This document shows positions 8,768 through 17,981 of a DNA stretch of 64,000 bases, piece by piece; position 1 is the first letter of the stretch, and the number at the start of each line of letters is the position of its first letter. This stretch comes from Maribellus sp. CM-23 (lineage in GTDB: Bacteria; Bacteroidota; Bacteroidia; Bacteroidales; Prolixibacteraceae): NCBI RefSeq assembly GCF_021354595.1, contig NZ_JADWYJ010000002.1, positions 558,001 through 622,000 of the forward strand, in the 5' to 3' direction. A model generated the notes under the pieces. That model did not search any database, was not told where the DNA came from, and was given only the letters and a program-made list of their open reading frames with translations. A program made the translations under genes and the position numbers.

Positions 8768-9667
8768 TTACGTTTTTAATACGGCAGAAGCTTTATCAAA
8801 ACCAACCGTTTCGCGGTAATATTGCGGAGACACTTCGGCATTTTTTTTGAAAAACCGGCTAAAATAATACTCATCGTTATAACCTAAATAGTAAGCAATT
8901 TCCTTAACTGTTTTATTGGTGAGGTACAATTCTCTTTTGGCTTCAATAATAATCCGTTCAGCAATTAGGTCGCTTAAAGTTTTATTGAAATGAGTTTTGG
9001 TAAGCCGGGTCAATGCTTTTGGTGTTATGGCCAAAAGATCGGCATAATCGCTGACACTATGTTTTGTTTTGTAGTGCATTTCAATAGCATTTTTCAGGTT
9101 TTGCAGGATAAATGGCTCTTCCTCTTTTACTGTGGCTTGTTGGGCATCCGTTTGCTGTTCTGTTTTTAATCTCGACGCAGTGATCAGAAATATCTTCAGG
9201 TACGAAATCAGCAATTCATACTGTGCCAGCGCCGCATTTTGCATTTCAGCTTTAAACTGTTCGATCACCATCTCAAAATTTGCAGCAGCTTTTTTATCGA
9301 TATAAACAAATGGCGGATTGTAAATATTATTGAACAAAACACCATGGCATGCAACTTCTTTGTGGTGCTTATGAATACAGAAAAAATCGGGATGAAAATT
9401 GATAACCCAGCCCCTGATTTCCCCTTCAAGATTAAGCATAAAAGGTTGGTAAGGCGAAAAAGAAAGCAGAACATTCTCCCGAAAATTATATTCCGAGAAA
9501 TCAGCTTTTACGTTACCCGTTCCTCTTTCCAACCAAATCATTGAATAGTGGTTCAATCGTTGAATATCATCAAACGGATTATTCTTTTCAAAGCGAAACA
9601 CTTTGAAAGCCTGGTTACCGGTTTGCGGATCAATAAGTGTGAAATCGTTATTCTGTATCATAAGCAT
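8768..9667 (-). CDS. AraC-family transcriptional regulator
   Basis: The 299-residue protein has an N-terminal cupin-like sensing domain (about 15-160) and a C-terminal AraC double helix-turn-helix (about 195-290), including the helices DYADLLAITPKALTRLTKTHF and VKEIAYYLGYNDEYYFSRFF. Such proteins usually activate promoters through direct repeats. It is transcribed with the NTF2-like gene upstream, with a 4-base gap. Its effector is unknown; the neighbouring MDR and AhpD-like genes are natural target candidates. Confidence 0.88.
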   Translation of the reverse strand: MLMIQNNDFTLIDPQTGNQAFKVFRFEKNNPFDDIQRLNHYSMIWLERGTGNVKADFSEYNFRENVLLSFSPYQPFMLNLEGEIRGWVINFHPDFFCIHKHHKEVACHGVLFNNIYNPPFVYIDKKAAANFEMVIEQFKAEMQNAALAQYELLISYLKIFLITASRLKTEQQTDAQQATVKEEEPFILQNLKNAIEMHYKTKHSVSDYADLLAITPKALTRLTKTHFNKTLSDLIAERIIIEAKRELYLTNKTVKEIAYYLGYNDEYYFSRFFKKNAEVSPQYYRETVGFDKASAVLKT

Positions 9668-9671
9668 GAAA

Positions 9672-10094
9672 TTAGGTCAACGTCCTATCTTTTTCATCAA
9701 TCATTAAGTCGTTAATACTTGCGAAACGTTTTTGCATCAATCCTTTTTCGTCAAATTCCCAAAGCTCGTTTCCATAGGCGCGGTACCATTGGTCGTTCGC
9801 ATCCTGAAATTCATATTCGAATTTTACTGCAATTCTGTTCTCTCTAAAACCCCAAAGTTCTTTCTTTAGTTTATAATTTTTTTCTCTTTCCCATTTGCCG
9901 GTTAAAAATTCTACAATCTCTTCCCTCCCGTTTATAAACTGAGTCCGGTTTCGCCATTCTGAATCAATGGTATACGCTTGAGCAACTTTTACCGGGTCTT
10001 TGCTATTCCAGGCATCTTCTGCTTTTTGCACTTTTTCAAGGGCAGTTTCCATTGTAAATGGCGGCAGTGGATATCTTTTTTCTTCGTTATTCAT
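9672..10094 (-). CDS. NTF2-like protein, DUF1348 family
   Basis: The 140-residue cytosolic protein has the SnoaL/NTF2-like alpha+beta fold. It shows the characteristic DUF1348 segments [28 protein letters not shown] and the C-terminal [11 protein letters not shown]. The family is abundant but its reaction is not settled. It lies directly before the AraC gene and 65 bases after the AhpD-like gene, so it probably belongs to the same stress or detoxification set. Confidence 0.85.
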   Translation of the reverse strand: MNNEEKRYPLPPFTMETALEKVQKAEDAWNSKDPVKVAQAYTIDSEWRNRTQFINGREEIVEFLTGKWEREKNYKLKKELWGFRENRIAVKFEYEFQDANDQWYRAYGNELWEFDEKGLMQKRFASINDLMIDEKDRTLT

Positions 10095-10159
10095 TTTGTT
10101 TTTAGTTTAGAGAAAGGAGAAAACAGACCTCTGCTATTTCTCCTTTCCTGCGTTGTAAA

Positions 10160-10705
10160 TTAAAGAACTGATGCAATGGGGAAATCTACCGGAATTTTGG
10201 TAAGATTATGTAAATAATTCATGGCGGTTTTATCGCTAATTTGCAGAATCAGGTCTACTAAATTTTCTTTGGTATAACCATGTTCGAAAAAGTCTTCAAC
10301 ATTAGCGCTATTTACATTCCCTCTGTTTTCGGTTAAATCTGCTGCCAATTTCACCAGGGCATTAATTTTTGCATTTTCGCTTTTCGCACGACGAATATCC
10401 AATAGCTGCTCGTCGGTGAAACCATTCATTTTCCCCAATACCGTGTGTGCACTCAGGCAATAAACGCAACCGTTCACCTGGCTAACAACAAGGTTTACAG
10501 CTTCTTTCTCTTTGTTTGATAATGATGTTTTGGCATTTTGAAAATCCAAATAACGCTTTAAACCATTATCAGAATAAGCGATTGTTGCATACAGGTTTGG
10601 GACAAAACCTAAAGCTTTGTTTAAAGCATCAAAAATCTCCTGGTTTGTTGCAGATACTTCTTCTCGTGTTGGGACATTAAATTCTGTTTTTACTAAATTT
10701 TCCAT
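10160..10705 (-). CDS. Carboxymuconolactone decarboxylase/AhpD-like protein
   Basis: The 181-residue all-helical protein carries the peroxidase-type active site Cys80-Val-Tyr-Cys83 followed by His87 (GCVYCLSAH). AhpD-like members of the CMD family use the CxxC pair for thiol-dependent peroxide reduction or disulfide relay. The length suits the 'uncharacterised peroxidase-related' branch. An upstream repeat (TGGAC at 10776-10780 and 10797-10801, 21-base period) sits at the same distance from a -7-like box (plus 10745-10752) as the repeat ahead of the MDR gene. Confidence 0.85.
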   Translation of the reverse strand: MENLVKTEFNVPTREEVSATNQEIFDALNKALGFVPNLYATIAYSDNGLKRYLDFQNAKTSLSNKEKEAVNLVVSQVNGCVYCLSAHTVLGKMNGFTDEQLLDIRRAKSENAKINALVKLAADLTENRGNVNSANVEDFFEHGYTKENLVDLILQISDKTAMNYLHNLTKIPVDFPIASVL

Positions 10706-10834
10706 TTTTAATTGTTCTTATGTTCTGTGTCATTATCGACAGTACAAAGATGCAGGGTATTCTACCGCTGTAAAATGGACAAACTTCGTAGGTGGATGGA
10801 CAATTTTCTCCTTTGATTTTTTTGCTCGTATTAT

Positions 10835-12634
10835 TTAAGCATTCTGCTTAAGAAACTCTTTGGGGGTCATTCCGGTTTCTTTTTTGAAATAGGTATTAAA
10901 CACGGTTTTCGAGTTAAAACCACTTTCGTAAGCCAACCCGATTAATGAAATGTGACTGTTTTTGGGATCGATTGCCAGTTGCTTAAAGTATTCAATTCGG
11001 TAATAATTAATGAATTCATTAAAGTTCTTCTCTATCCGTTCGTTTAAAAGCCACGAAAGTTTGTTCGGATGAATTTCAACCTGGTCGGCCAGCAAACGAA
11101 GCGATAGATTTGGAATTAAGAACGGCTGTTCTTCCGTTACAAACTTTGTTAATTTATTGCTAAAAGCTTCTACTGTTGCGGCATCCAGCAGAGGAGCTTT
11201 CGCATTTGCGGTACTAGCTATAACCGGTTGATGTCCGTAAAGCCTGTTTTTATATTCTCCGTAGCGAGGATAATCTTTTAGAGAATTGGCAAGCGGATCG
11301 GTATAATTTAGTAACAGCACCGACGATTTTAGTTTGATCGTTTCTTTCAACCAGTTAAATGCCTTGTCAGTTTCGTTCAAATTTGCATAAGCCAGATACA
11401 AATAGGAATGTGCCTGAAATGATTTGGGATTCTGTGCCGCTTCGTATAACTTGTTGAAATATTCTTCGGATTTTACAGTATCTTTTTTGAGGATGTAAGC
11501 CAGGTTCAAAATTCCCAAACGTTCATCATGAACCACAATTTCATTTGGCATATTTTCAAGAAAGGAAATGGTTTCGTTGTATTGTCCCAGTTTTAAAAGA
11601 CAATAACTACGAACAATGTATGCCGGAATATTTTGCGGATTGTTCTTCAGTGCTTCATCAAATAAGGATAAGGCTTCTGAAAAGTTCTCAGCTCGGTACT
11701 GATAATACGCGCGATAAAACAGGGTTTCCTGCGAAAGCGGATCAATACTGTGTGCCACTTCCAAATATTCTTTAGCTTTTGCCGTATCACCGGATATTAA
11801 ATACAACAACGATATAAATTGTTGCGCCTCGGGATAGTTATGTTTTAATTCAATTGATTTCAACCCGTGTTTAAGTGCTTCCTGGAAATTAGCTTCATAA
11901 AAAAACGAATAATTAGCCAGTAAATAATGCACTCCGGCATTGCCAGGATTTAAAGCATAAGCTTTGTCCATGTTTTCCCGTGACTTTTGCCATGCTTCTT
12001 CAGCGGGCATCAGTTCGGTAACTGCAAAAAAGCTGTAAGCATCAGCCAGACCAACATACGAATCGGTATGGATTGGATCGAGCTTGATGGCCATTTCGTA
12101 GAAATCGATAGCTTTCCCGGCATCCTCAGGATTCCACTTATTAAAGTGATACCTGCCTTTCAAAAAATATTCGTAAGCTTCTATATTCGCTGTTTTAGTT
12201 TCAATCAGGTGATCCTGAATGTCGAGGTGCCCGTATTGTTCGCGTAACTTATCAGCAATCAACAGACTTATCTCATCCTGGATTTCGAAAATATTATCCA
12301 GCATACGGTCCCATGATTCCGACCAAAAATGAAAGTCTTCTTCTGCATGAATCAACTGTGCCGTAATACGAATGGTATTGGCTGCCAGCCTGACGCTTCC
12401 TTCCAAAATAGTTGTCACATTCAACTCCCTGGCAATCTGTCCGATTGGGATGTTTTTGTTTTTAAAGAAGAATGAAGAAGTTCGGGAGGTGACTTTTAAT
12501 TGTGAAATACGGGCAAGCGCATTAATAATTTCTTCGGTAATCCCATCACTGAAATATTCCATTTCTTCACTTCCGCTCATGTTTACAAACGGAAGTACAG
12601 CTATCGTTTTTTCTCTTGAGGGTTTTTCCTTCAT
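10835..12634 (-). CDS. AraC-type regulator with TolB/FlgO-like domain and TPRs
   Basis: This is an unusual 599-residue fusion. Residues about 8-130 match the module seen beside adenylate-cyclase/TPR proteins (KTIAVLPFVNMSGSEEMEYFSDG-type start, nucleotide- or ligand-linked). Residues about 150-440 are a series of TPR-like helical pairs, and residues about 490-597 are an AraC helix-turn-helix (PNKLSWLLNERI, SLIGLAYESGFNSKTVFNTYF). No transmembrane segment is seen, so it is a cytosolic one-component regulator. The gene starts 26 bases after the end of a membrane AraC regulator, suggesting the two are co-transcribed and may act on the same promoters. Confidence 0.85.
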   Translation of the reverse strand: MKEKPSREKTIAVLPFVNMSGSEEMEYFSDGITEEIINALARISQLKVTSRTSSFFFKNKNIPIGQIARELNVTTILEGSVRLAANTIRITAQLIHAEEDFHFWSESWDRMLDNIFEIQDEISLLIADKLREQYGHLDIQDHLIETKTANIEAYEYFLKGRYHFNKWNPEDAGKAIDFYEMAIKLDPIHTDSYVGLADAYSFFAVTELMPAEEAWQKSRENMDKAYALNPGNAGVHYLLANYSFFYEANFQEALKHGLKSIELKHNYPEAQQFISLLYLISGDTAKAKEYLEVAHSIDPLSQETLFYRAYYQYRAENFSEALSLFDEALKNNPQNIPAYIVRSYCLLKLGQYNETISFLENMPNEIVVHDERLGILNLAYILKKDTVKSEEYFNKLYEAAQNPKSFQAHSYLYLAYANLNETDKAFNWLKETIKLKSSVLLLNYTDPLANSLKDYPRYGEYKNRLYGHQPVIASTANAKAPLLDAATVEAFSNKLTKFVTEEQPFLIPNLSLRLLADQVEIHPNKLSWLLNERIEKNFNEFINYYRIEYFKQLAIDPKNSHISLIGLAYESGFNSKTVFNTYFKKETGMTPKEFLKQNA

Positions 12635-12660
12635 TTGCTAAAAAATAAAAGATCCATATT

Positions 12661-13866
12661 CTAAACATGTTGTTCTACCAATTTTTGTTTCCTGTATTCG
12701 CTGGGTGTTACACCTGTAAATTTTTTAAATGCGGTATTAAACGACGACTTTGAATTAAATCCGCAATCCATTGCAATTCCTAACAGAGAATAAGAATCTG
12801 ATTCAGGGTCTTCAATTCTTGCTTTAATTTCTTCAATACGATGCCGGTTTATAAAGTCGAAAAAAGATTCATTGTAAAGCCGACTTATTAATTCGGATAA
12901 CTGGTAGGCCTGTATGTTTATTTTTTTGCTTAATTCAGCTAAAGATAGTTCATTCTCTATAAAGACTTTCTCTTTTTCGATGGCAGTTGCCAGCCTCACT
13001 CCATACTCTTCCAATTGTTCCTGAGTGAGTACAAAAACGTTCCTTCCTTTAACTTTAGAGGACGTATCAATTGGATTACCTGCTTTATCCTCCAATTTCG
13101 AAGCTCCCATTTCCTGAATGTTCTTTTTGTTCCACGTAGAATATGCAAGTGCAAAAATGATGATGCCGATAACCAGCCCAATTATATTATTCGATAAGCT
13201 AAAACTGTAGGATAGGAAATAGCCAAAAACAAATGAAACACAGGCTACAACAAGTGCAAACAAAAAGAAATAAAGAATATTCTTCGCCTGATTCAATGAA
13301 ATCTTCTCGATATCTGAAAAATTGTCTTTGATCTTTTTCTGATATTTTTTTACCGCCAGTAGACTCAGTATTATATAAATTGAAATGTGAACCACGCGCA
13401 ACAATTGCATTAACAATCCCTCCAAAGGAACATGATCATTTAAAAAGATATACTCGGCCCATTCAATTTTTTCTTCACCGCTTTTTATGTACAAAGGAAT
13501 AAATGAAATAATGTAAATCAGAAATGGCAATCCGTGTAATAAATAGTATTGTGGTAAACGGTTACGAGTGAGCACAAAAATATAGATAAAGAGAAGCGGT
13601 CCGTAAAGCAAAAACATTGGATCGGCAACATTGGTAAAATGCGGGAAGGTTTTATAAAATCCCGACATCCCATAAATGCCACCCAAAAGACTTAGTGAAA
13701 GTACAAAAGTAAGCAGTCCTAAAACAACAGATTTTGTTTCTTTCAGCCGATTGTGAGCAATAATATAAGTTAAGAACAGACCTTGAATGGCAGCCGCAAA
13801 ATTTAATAATACCAGAAGTTGCATTTTGATATATCTTTTTTCCCTGGATATATCAATTGTAAACAT
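12661..13866 (-). CDS. Membrane-bound AraC-family regulator
   Basis: The N-terminal half has about seven hydrophobic helices. The cytosolic C-terminal region (about 290-390) is an AraC DNA-binding domain with the motif YSLLGIAMDCGFNSKSSFNTAF. This layout is a one-component membrane sensor in which the transmembrane bundle probably senses a signal and the HTH binds DNA directly. The likely start is the internal Met at 13824 (MQLLVLLNF), giving 387 residues, since the upstream 14 codons look like leader. It leads the pair with the 10835-12634 regulator. Confidence 0.85.
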   Translation of the reverse strand: MFTIDISREKRYIKMQLLVLLNFAAAIQGLFLTYIIAHNRLKETKSVVLGLLTFVLSLSLLGGIYGMSGFYKTFPHFTNVADPMFLLYGPLLFIYIFVLTRNRLPQYYLLHGLPFLIYIISFIPLYIKSGEEKIEWAEYIFLNDHVPLEGLLMQLLRVVHISIYIILSLLAVKKYQKKIKDNFSDIEKISLNQAKNILYFFLFALVVACVSFVFGYFLSYSFSLSNNIIGLVIGIIIFALAYSTWNKKNIQEMGASKLEDKAGNPIDTSSKVKGRNVFVLTQEQLEEYGVRLATAIEKEKVFIENELSLAELSKKINIQAYQLSELISRLYNESFFDFINRHRIEEIKARIEDPESDSYSLLGIAMDCGFNSKSSFNTAFKKFTGVTPSEYRKQKLVEQHV

Positions 13867-13901
13867 GAGTGCGAATAAAAAGTTTATTTCTTACCTTAAA
13901 C

Positions 13902-14453
13902 TTACGCTTCTACTTTCCTGTTTTTTAGTACTACAATCGTTACAATGTAAAGGAAAACAATGGCAAAAGGTATAGCCACAAAGCGGTGTTCAGGTGAAAG
14001 GTACCAAAGGACAAGCACAACGACAGTACGCACGAGCGCATGAAAAATCCCAACCCAATGCCGAATCATCCACGAAAAAGGCAACCACATTAATCCGGTT
14101 AAAATCCCGATGGTCATGGGCAACGAAGAATAGTCGATAATAAAAAAAGGGATGGCAATGGCATACACCAAAACCGCCTGCCCTACTGTAAAGAAAAAAA
14201 GCCGGTCGAATTCGTTTTTGGGTTTGTTTTTATCCAGAAAATTTTCGCCCGTAAATCGTGAAATAAAAAGAGCCAGATAAACAATACTTCCTGTTGAAAT
14301 AAAAAGTACCCAAACTAGAATTGTTGGTGGCAGCATTATTCCTGAAATTCCGGCAACCAGCCAGGCAATTAAACCAGCTATCGGAGTCGCTAAAAATTTT
14401 CGTTTTGAAAATTCGCTTCTTTGTTCGTCAAGTGTTCTTATTTGCTGTTCCAT
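13902..14453 (-). CDS. Multi-pass membrane protein of unknown function
   Basis: The 183-residue protein has a charged N-terminus (about 20 residues) and six hydrophobic helices. Short polar loops include NKPKNEFDRL. It resembles small conserved membrane proteins of the DUF7010 type, but the assignment rests on general pattern only. It is encoded 45 bases downstream of a CHMI-like gene on the same strand and just before the regulator pair. No catalytic motif is visible. Confidence 0.6.
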   Translation of the reverse strand: MEQQIRTLDEQRSEFSKRKFLATPIAGLIAWLVAGISGIMLPPTILVWVLFISTGSIVYLALFISRFTGENFLDKNKPKNEFDRLFFFTVGQAVLVYAIAIPFFIIDYSSLPMTIGILTGLMWLPFSWMIRHWVGIFHALVRTVVVLVLWYLSPEHRFVAIPFAIVFLYIVTIVVLKNRKVEA

Positions 14454-14498
14454 TTGTCAGTTTTTACCTTAAATGAATAAATACCTATACCAATTTTA

Positions 14499-14843
14499 TT
14501 ATAGCATTGATTTGTTACAATATGTAGCTTTTTCAAAATCCCGGATATTGATTGAAATGACCGGAACATCCGGGAACATAATTTTTAACCCGGAAATAAT
14601 TGCTGATGATAATTCGCGTTTTTGCTCTGTTGTTCGTCCTTCCATAATGTTGCCAAAAATGTGAATGAAATCATCAGATGAAGTTCCGGATAAATAATAC
14701 CGAAAAGGATGAATTCGAACTTTTATATCGTTTTTCACAAACAGGCCGGTTGATGCTGCTTTATGATAAACTTCCTCCATGATTTCTATGGGATCTTTTT
14801 GTTTTACAATGTTCTCTGAACAATCGATTATGAAGTGTGGCAT
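14499..14843 (-). CDS. 5-carboxymethyl-2-hydroxymuconate isomerase (CHMI) family protein
   Basis: The 114-residue protein begins MPHFIIDCSENI. The catalytic Pro1 after Met removal and the following pattern are typical of CHMI, a tautomerase-superfamily enzyme that isomerises 5-carboxymethyl-2-hydroxymuconate in homoprotocatechuate breakdown. No other homoprotocatechuate genes are present, so the physiological substrate may differ. It starts 10 bases after the VOC gene ends, and the two are probably co-transcribed. Confidence 0.8.
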   Translation of the reverse strand: MPHFIIDCSENIVKQKDPIEIMEEVYHKAASTGLFVKNDIKVRIHPFRYYLSGTSSDDFIHIFGNIMEGRTTEQKRELSSAIISGLKIMFPDVPVISINIRDFEKATYCNKSML

Positions 14844-14853
14844 ATCTGTATTT

Positions 14854-15537
14854 TTATGATTTTGTATGTAATATTTTTAATTCTTCATTTCTAAATTCCA
14901 CAGAATATCCCTTCCCTTTATTTTCAATAATTGCGTCAAAAGGTTCTGGTGTTATTTTTAATGTGGTAGGGAACCAAATTTCTTTCAATTTGTAATTGGC
15001 CATAACGAAAATTCCTTCTTGAGAACCGTTTGTTCCGAATCGCTTTATATCACCTTTCCAAAATTCTGTACCTAATTCAGCCTGAAGTTGCTTGTTTATT
15101 TGCTGAATATCGTTTGCAGCTATCCCAATTTCATTTATTCCCAAAACTGCCGAAACATCGAATTCTTCTTCAATGTTGTTATTCAAATCATACCTGACAA
15201 TAAATTCGGCAACACTTCCACTTGCATCGTAGAAATAGAATGAATCGGCATTCCAACTTTCAAAATTTTGAATTTTACGGCCATTTTCAATAGCTATTAC
15301 CGCAATTCTTTTTCCCAACCATTCCAGCGCTTCTTTTAATTTATTTGAAGGAATAAGGAAACAATAATGATATTTGTGTTCTATTTCAGATTTTTCAAAT
15401 GTTAATTCACTCCATCCGATTTTTAAAGAGAAGGAATCAGAACTTTCGTCAATAATCTGAAATCCAAAAATATCCGAGTAGAATCTTTTTTCTAATTCAA
15501 GTTTATTGGTATAGAGCTTTAATTTTCTAAACTTCAT
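14854..15537 (-). CDS. VOC-superfamily (glyoxalase-like) protein
   Basis: The 227-residue cytosolic protein has two tandem beta-alpha-beta3 modules (about 1-115 and 130-225). The first starts KFRKLKLYTNKLELEKRFYS, typical of glyoxalase/bleomycin-resistance/dioxygenase proteins. Metal ligands cannot be fixed by eye. It could isomerise or detoxify small aldehydes or act as a dioxygenase. Its upstream region has a perfect -7 box and the GTTCTG motif. Confidence 0.75.
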   Translation of the reverse strand: MKFRKLKLYTNKLELEKRFYSDIFGFQIIDESSDSFSLKIGWSELTFEKSEIEHKYHYCFLIPSNKLKEALEWLGKRIAVIAIENGRKIQNFESWNADSFYFYDASGSVAEFIVRYDLNNNIEEEFDVSAVLGINEIGIAANDIQQINKQLQAELGTEFWKGDIKRFGTNGSQEGIFVMANYKLKEIWFPTTLKITPEPFDAIIENKGKGYSVEFRNEELKILHTKS

Positions 15538-15559
15538 ATTAAGTCCGTTTTCTTTGAAA

Positions 15560-15622
15560 CAAAAGTAAGAGCAATTTTCTGCCTAAGCGTTCTGAATTAT
15601 AATTCTGCACAACAATGTTCTG
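15560..15622 (-). promoter_or_regulatory. Promoter and GTTCTG motif upstream of the VOC gene
   Basis: Minus-strand TACTTTTG (plus 15560-15567) is a perfect -7 box. GTTCTGAATTATAATT at 15589-15604 begins 22 bases from it, the same distance as the first GTTCGG from the identical -7 box at 8573. A second GTTCTG lies at 15617-15622. Confidence 0.4.
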
Positions 15623-15623
15623 T

Positions 15624-16280
15624 TCACCACTCCCTGCTACTCCCCTGGTGCCAAAATTTTCCGGTTTCACTTTTGGACATTAAGTCCATTAGTTCATCGG
15701 CAACTTCTTCGCTGGTCCTGTCGGCATTTGCTCCACCCATGTCGGTTTTAACCCATCCCGGATCGAATGCTGAAACTGTTATGCCGGCTGATTTCAATCG
15801 TTCAGAAAGTAATTTGGTATACATATTCAACGCTGCTTTCGACATTTTATAATGAGGATTAAAAGCATCAAAATTCTTCTCACTAAACGATCCCCAACCG
15901 GAAGAAATATTAATGATATGTGCATTTTTAGTTAAATGAGGAATTAATAATTCTGTAAGTTGCATGGTACCAAACAGATTAACGCTGAATGTTTGTTCCA
16001 GTTTTTTAAGGTCAATTTTTGGATCACCATTTGAATCCACTAATATTCCCGCATTGTTAAACAGGTAATCTATTTTCAGGTGCTGAACATTACCGACAAA
16101 CTTCTTAATTGATTTTTCATCGTTTAAATTCAGTCGATAACATTCAAAGTTATTAGCCTTAATCGGATGTTTTCCGGAAGTAGAACTCCCAATTATTTTG
16201 AAGTCCTTACGATGAATCAGAACTTTGGTCAGAGCCAAACCAATTCCACGACTACTCCCGGTAATAATAGCATGTTTCAT
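15624..16280 (-). CDS. Short-chain dehydrogenase/reductase
   Basis: The 218-residue classical SDR has the cofactor motif TGSSRGIG (residues 7-14), NNAG (75-78), Asn101, and the catalytic Ser126/127, Tyr144 and Lys148 in YxxxK. It reduces a carbonyl or oxidises an alcohol with NAD(P); the substrate is unknown. It lies 27 bases downstream of the nitroreductase gene on the same strand, so the two are probably co-transcribed. It is close to the minimum length for the family and lacks a long C-terminal substrate lid. Confidence 0.87.
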   Translation of the reverse strand: MKHAIITGSSRGIGLALTKVLIHRKDFKIIGSSTSGKHPIKANNFECYRLNLNDEKSIKKFVGNVQHLKIDYLFNNAGILVDSNGDPKIDLKKLEQTFSVNLFGTMQLTELLIPHLTKNAHIINISSGWGSFSEKNFDAFNPHYKMSKAALNMYTKLLSERLKSAGITVSAFDPGWVKTDMGGANADRTSEEVADELMDLMSKSETGKFWHQGSSREW

Positions 16281-16307
16281 TACGAACGATTTTAAGAATT
16301 CACCTAT

Positions 16308-16961
16308 TTAAACAGCCACAGGAACGGCTTGTTTAACTTCTTCAAACAACTGATCCATTGGCTTTCTTACTTTTGGTGTGTGGCGCAAATTGTCGCCTTC
16401 CACCCGGTATCCAACAGATGCAATTACACAGGCATTTAATCCTTTTTCTTTCAAGCCCAAAATTTCATTGTATTTATCAGTTTCAAAACCTTCCATCGGG
16501 CAAGCATCAATTTTTAACTCGGCACAAGCCATCAATAGTGTACTCAGCGCCAAATATGGCTGCCGTTCCAGCCAATTGGTTTGTTGCGCTTTCGTCTTCT
16601 CATTCAATTTCGAGGAAATAAAATCGCCATATCCTTGTAAATTGTCATAATTGATATTCCGGGTTTTGGCTGTAAGATGAATAAATGCATTAATGTCTTC
16701 CGTTTTAACTTCGCTGTAATTACAAAACACAAATAAATGCGATGCATCAGTTATCTGGTTCTGGTTCCATGATACTGGTTTTAGTTCCTTTCTAATTTCC
16801 TGATCTTCGATAATAAGTACTTTATAGAACTGCAGACCGTAAGAAGACACTGAAAGTTGGATCGCTCGTTTTAACTTTTCTAAATCATCTGTACTTACTT
16901 TTTTTTCGGGATCGAAATTTTTGGTGGCATAACGCCATTCTAAATTTTTTAATAATTCCAT
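16308..16961 (-). CDS. NAD(P)H-dependent nitroreductase-family oxidoreductase
   Basis: The 217-residue FMN-dependent enzyme resembles NfsB/NfnB. It opens with the RYATKNFDPEKKV motif that binds FMN phosphate, has the SVSSYGLQFYKV segment, and a C-terminal half with ACAELKIDACPMEGF, typical of the family. It reduces nitro compounds, quinones or flavins in the cytosol. The length is standard. It is transcribed ahead of the SDR gene. Confidence 0.88.
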   Translation of the reverse strand: MELLKNLEWRYATKNFDPEKKVSTDDLEKLKRAIQLSVSSYGLQFYKVLIIEDQEIRKELKPVSWNQNQITDASHLFVFCNYSEVKTEDINAFIHLTAKTRNINYDNLQGYGDFISSKLNEKTKAQQTNWLERQPYLALSTLLMACAELKIDACPMEGFETDKYNEILGLKEKGLNACVIASVGYRVEGDNLRHTPKVRKPMDQLFEEVKQAVPVAV

Positions 16962-17014
16962 TTTCTTATTCTTTAAATTGACAATTATTCAATTTGAATT
17001 AGGGATTAAATTGC

Positions 17015-17950
17015 TTACTTGCTGATGTTTTCCAACAATTCTGGTGTGTTGCCTGAAAAATCTATCCAGGGATTCTTTCCCATCCATTTATCTAATTCTA
17101 CACCCGGATCTTCATAACGCATTACAAATTTTTCAGGGCCATGAGCAAATGCCACTACCAAACCGTATTCAGCATCAAAGAAACCTCCATGTGGGCCTAG
17201 TCCCGGGTAACTTATTCTCCAGCCTAAACCATCAATCGCCACATGACCTAAGGTTAGTTTTCCAACCACATTATCCGGCAATACAAAAAACCATGTCCAC
17301 GGACCTCCTGAAACGATTGTCATTACTTCATCGATACCCGTTCCATCATCTGCACTATTTACGTGTAGTTTTCCAAATTTATCCTGAAGAAACACCGTTA
17401 CTTCTGGCGATAATACTTTCATATCATATACTTTAGGATATGGAGCCATGTTGTCTTCACCGGTAGTTAAAGAGCCTCCATCTTCTGCAGCTGGTTCTCT
17501 TCCTGCTTTTTCTATCTGATTAAGTAAAGCATCCCGGTCTAAATGAAAAACAGCGATCAAATTCTTAGCCTCTTCCTTATTTAACGCTCTTGTTTTTGAT
17601 GTCTCAAGAATTGGCTTTGCCTTTTCTGGTAGTTCTACAGTGCTGACTCGTACACCAACTGAACGCAATACAGCATTAATATCAACTAAACCTACGGCAT
17701 CTTTTCTACCATCGCTAAATGATAGTTTGATATTTTCTTTTGTTGTCTTCGGTGTGAATACTTTGGATTCTTCATTTTGATTGTTTTGTTGCGGTAAAAC
17801 ATCTGGTTCAGATTGATCGGCCATCTTGTTCGATACCTCAATCTTGCCTTTTTCAGCCCACTGAGTAATTCCAAATTTTTCATTTTTCTGGGCGAACAGA
17901 TTTCCAACCGAGATGGAAATAGATAATAGAAGTGTAAAAATTGTTTTCAT
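17015..17950 (-). CDS. Secreted hypothetical protein, co-regulated with the 7.4 kb operon
   Basis: The 311-residue protein has a clear Sec signal peptide (cleavage after LFAQ), a low-complexity Gln/Asn/Glu-rich linker (about 40-75), and a C-terminal beta-rich region with many Gly, Trp and aromatic residues (GPWTWFFVLPDN, GLGPHGGFFDAEYG). No family is recognised. It stands alone. Its promoter region carries the same operator and spacing as the DUF4260/TonB operon, so it probably works with that surface system. Confidence 0.65.
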   Translation of the reverse strand: MKTIFTLLLSISISVGNLFAQKNEKFGITQWAEKGKIEVSNKMADQSEPDVLPQQNNQNEESKVFTPKTTKENIKLSFSDGRKDAVGLVDINAVLRSVGVRVSTVELPEKAKPILETSKTRALNKEEAKNLIAVFHLDRDALLNQIEKAGREPAAEDGGSLTTGEDNMAPYPKVYDMKVLSPEVTVFLQDKFGKLHVNSADDGTGIDEVMTIVSGGPWTWFFVLPDNVVGKLTLGHVAIDGLGWRISYPGLGPHGGFFDAEYGLVVAFAHGPEKFVMRYEDPGVELDKWMGKNPWIDFSGNTPELLENISK

Positions 17951-17981
17951 GATTTCTAATTTTGATGATTAAATTTTTCAC

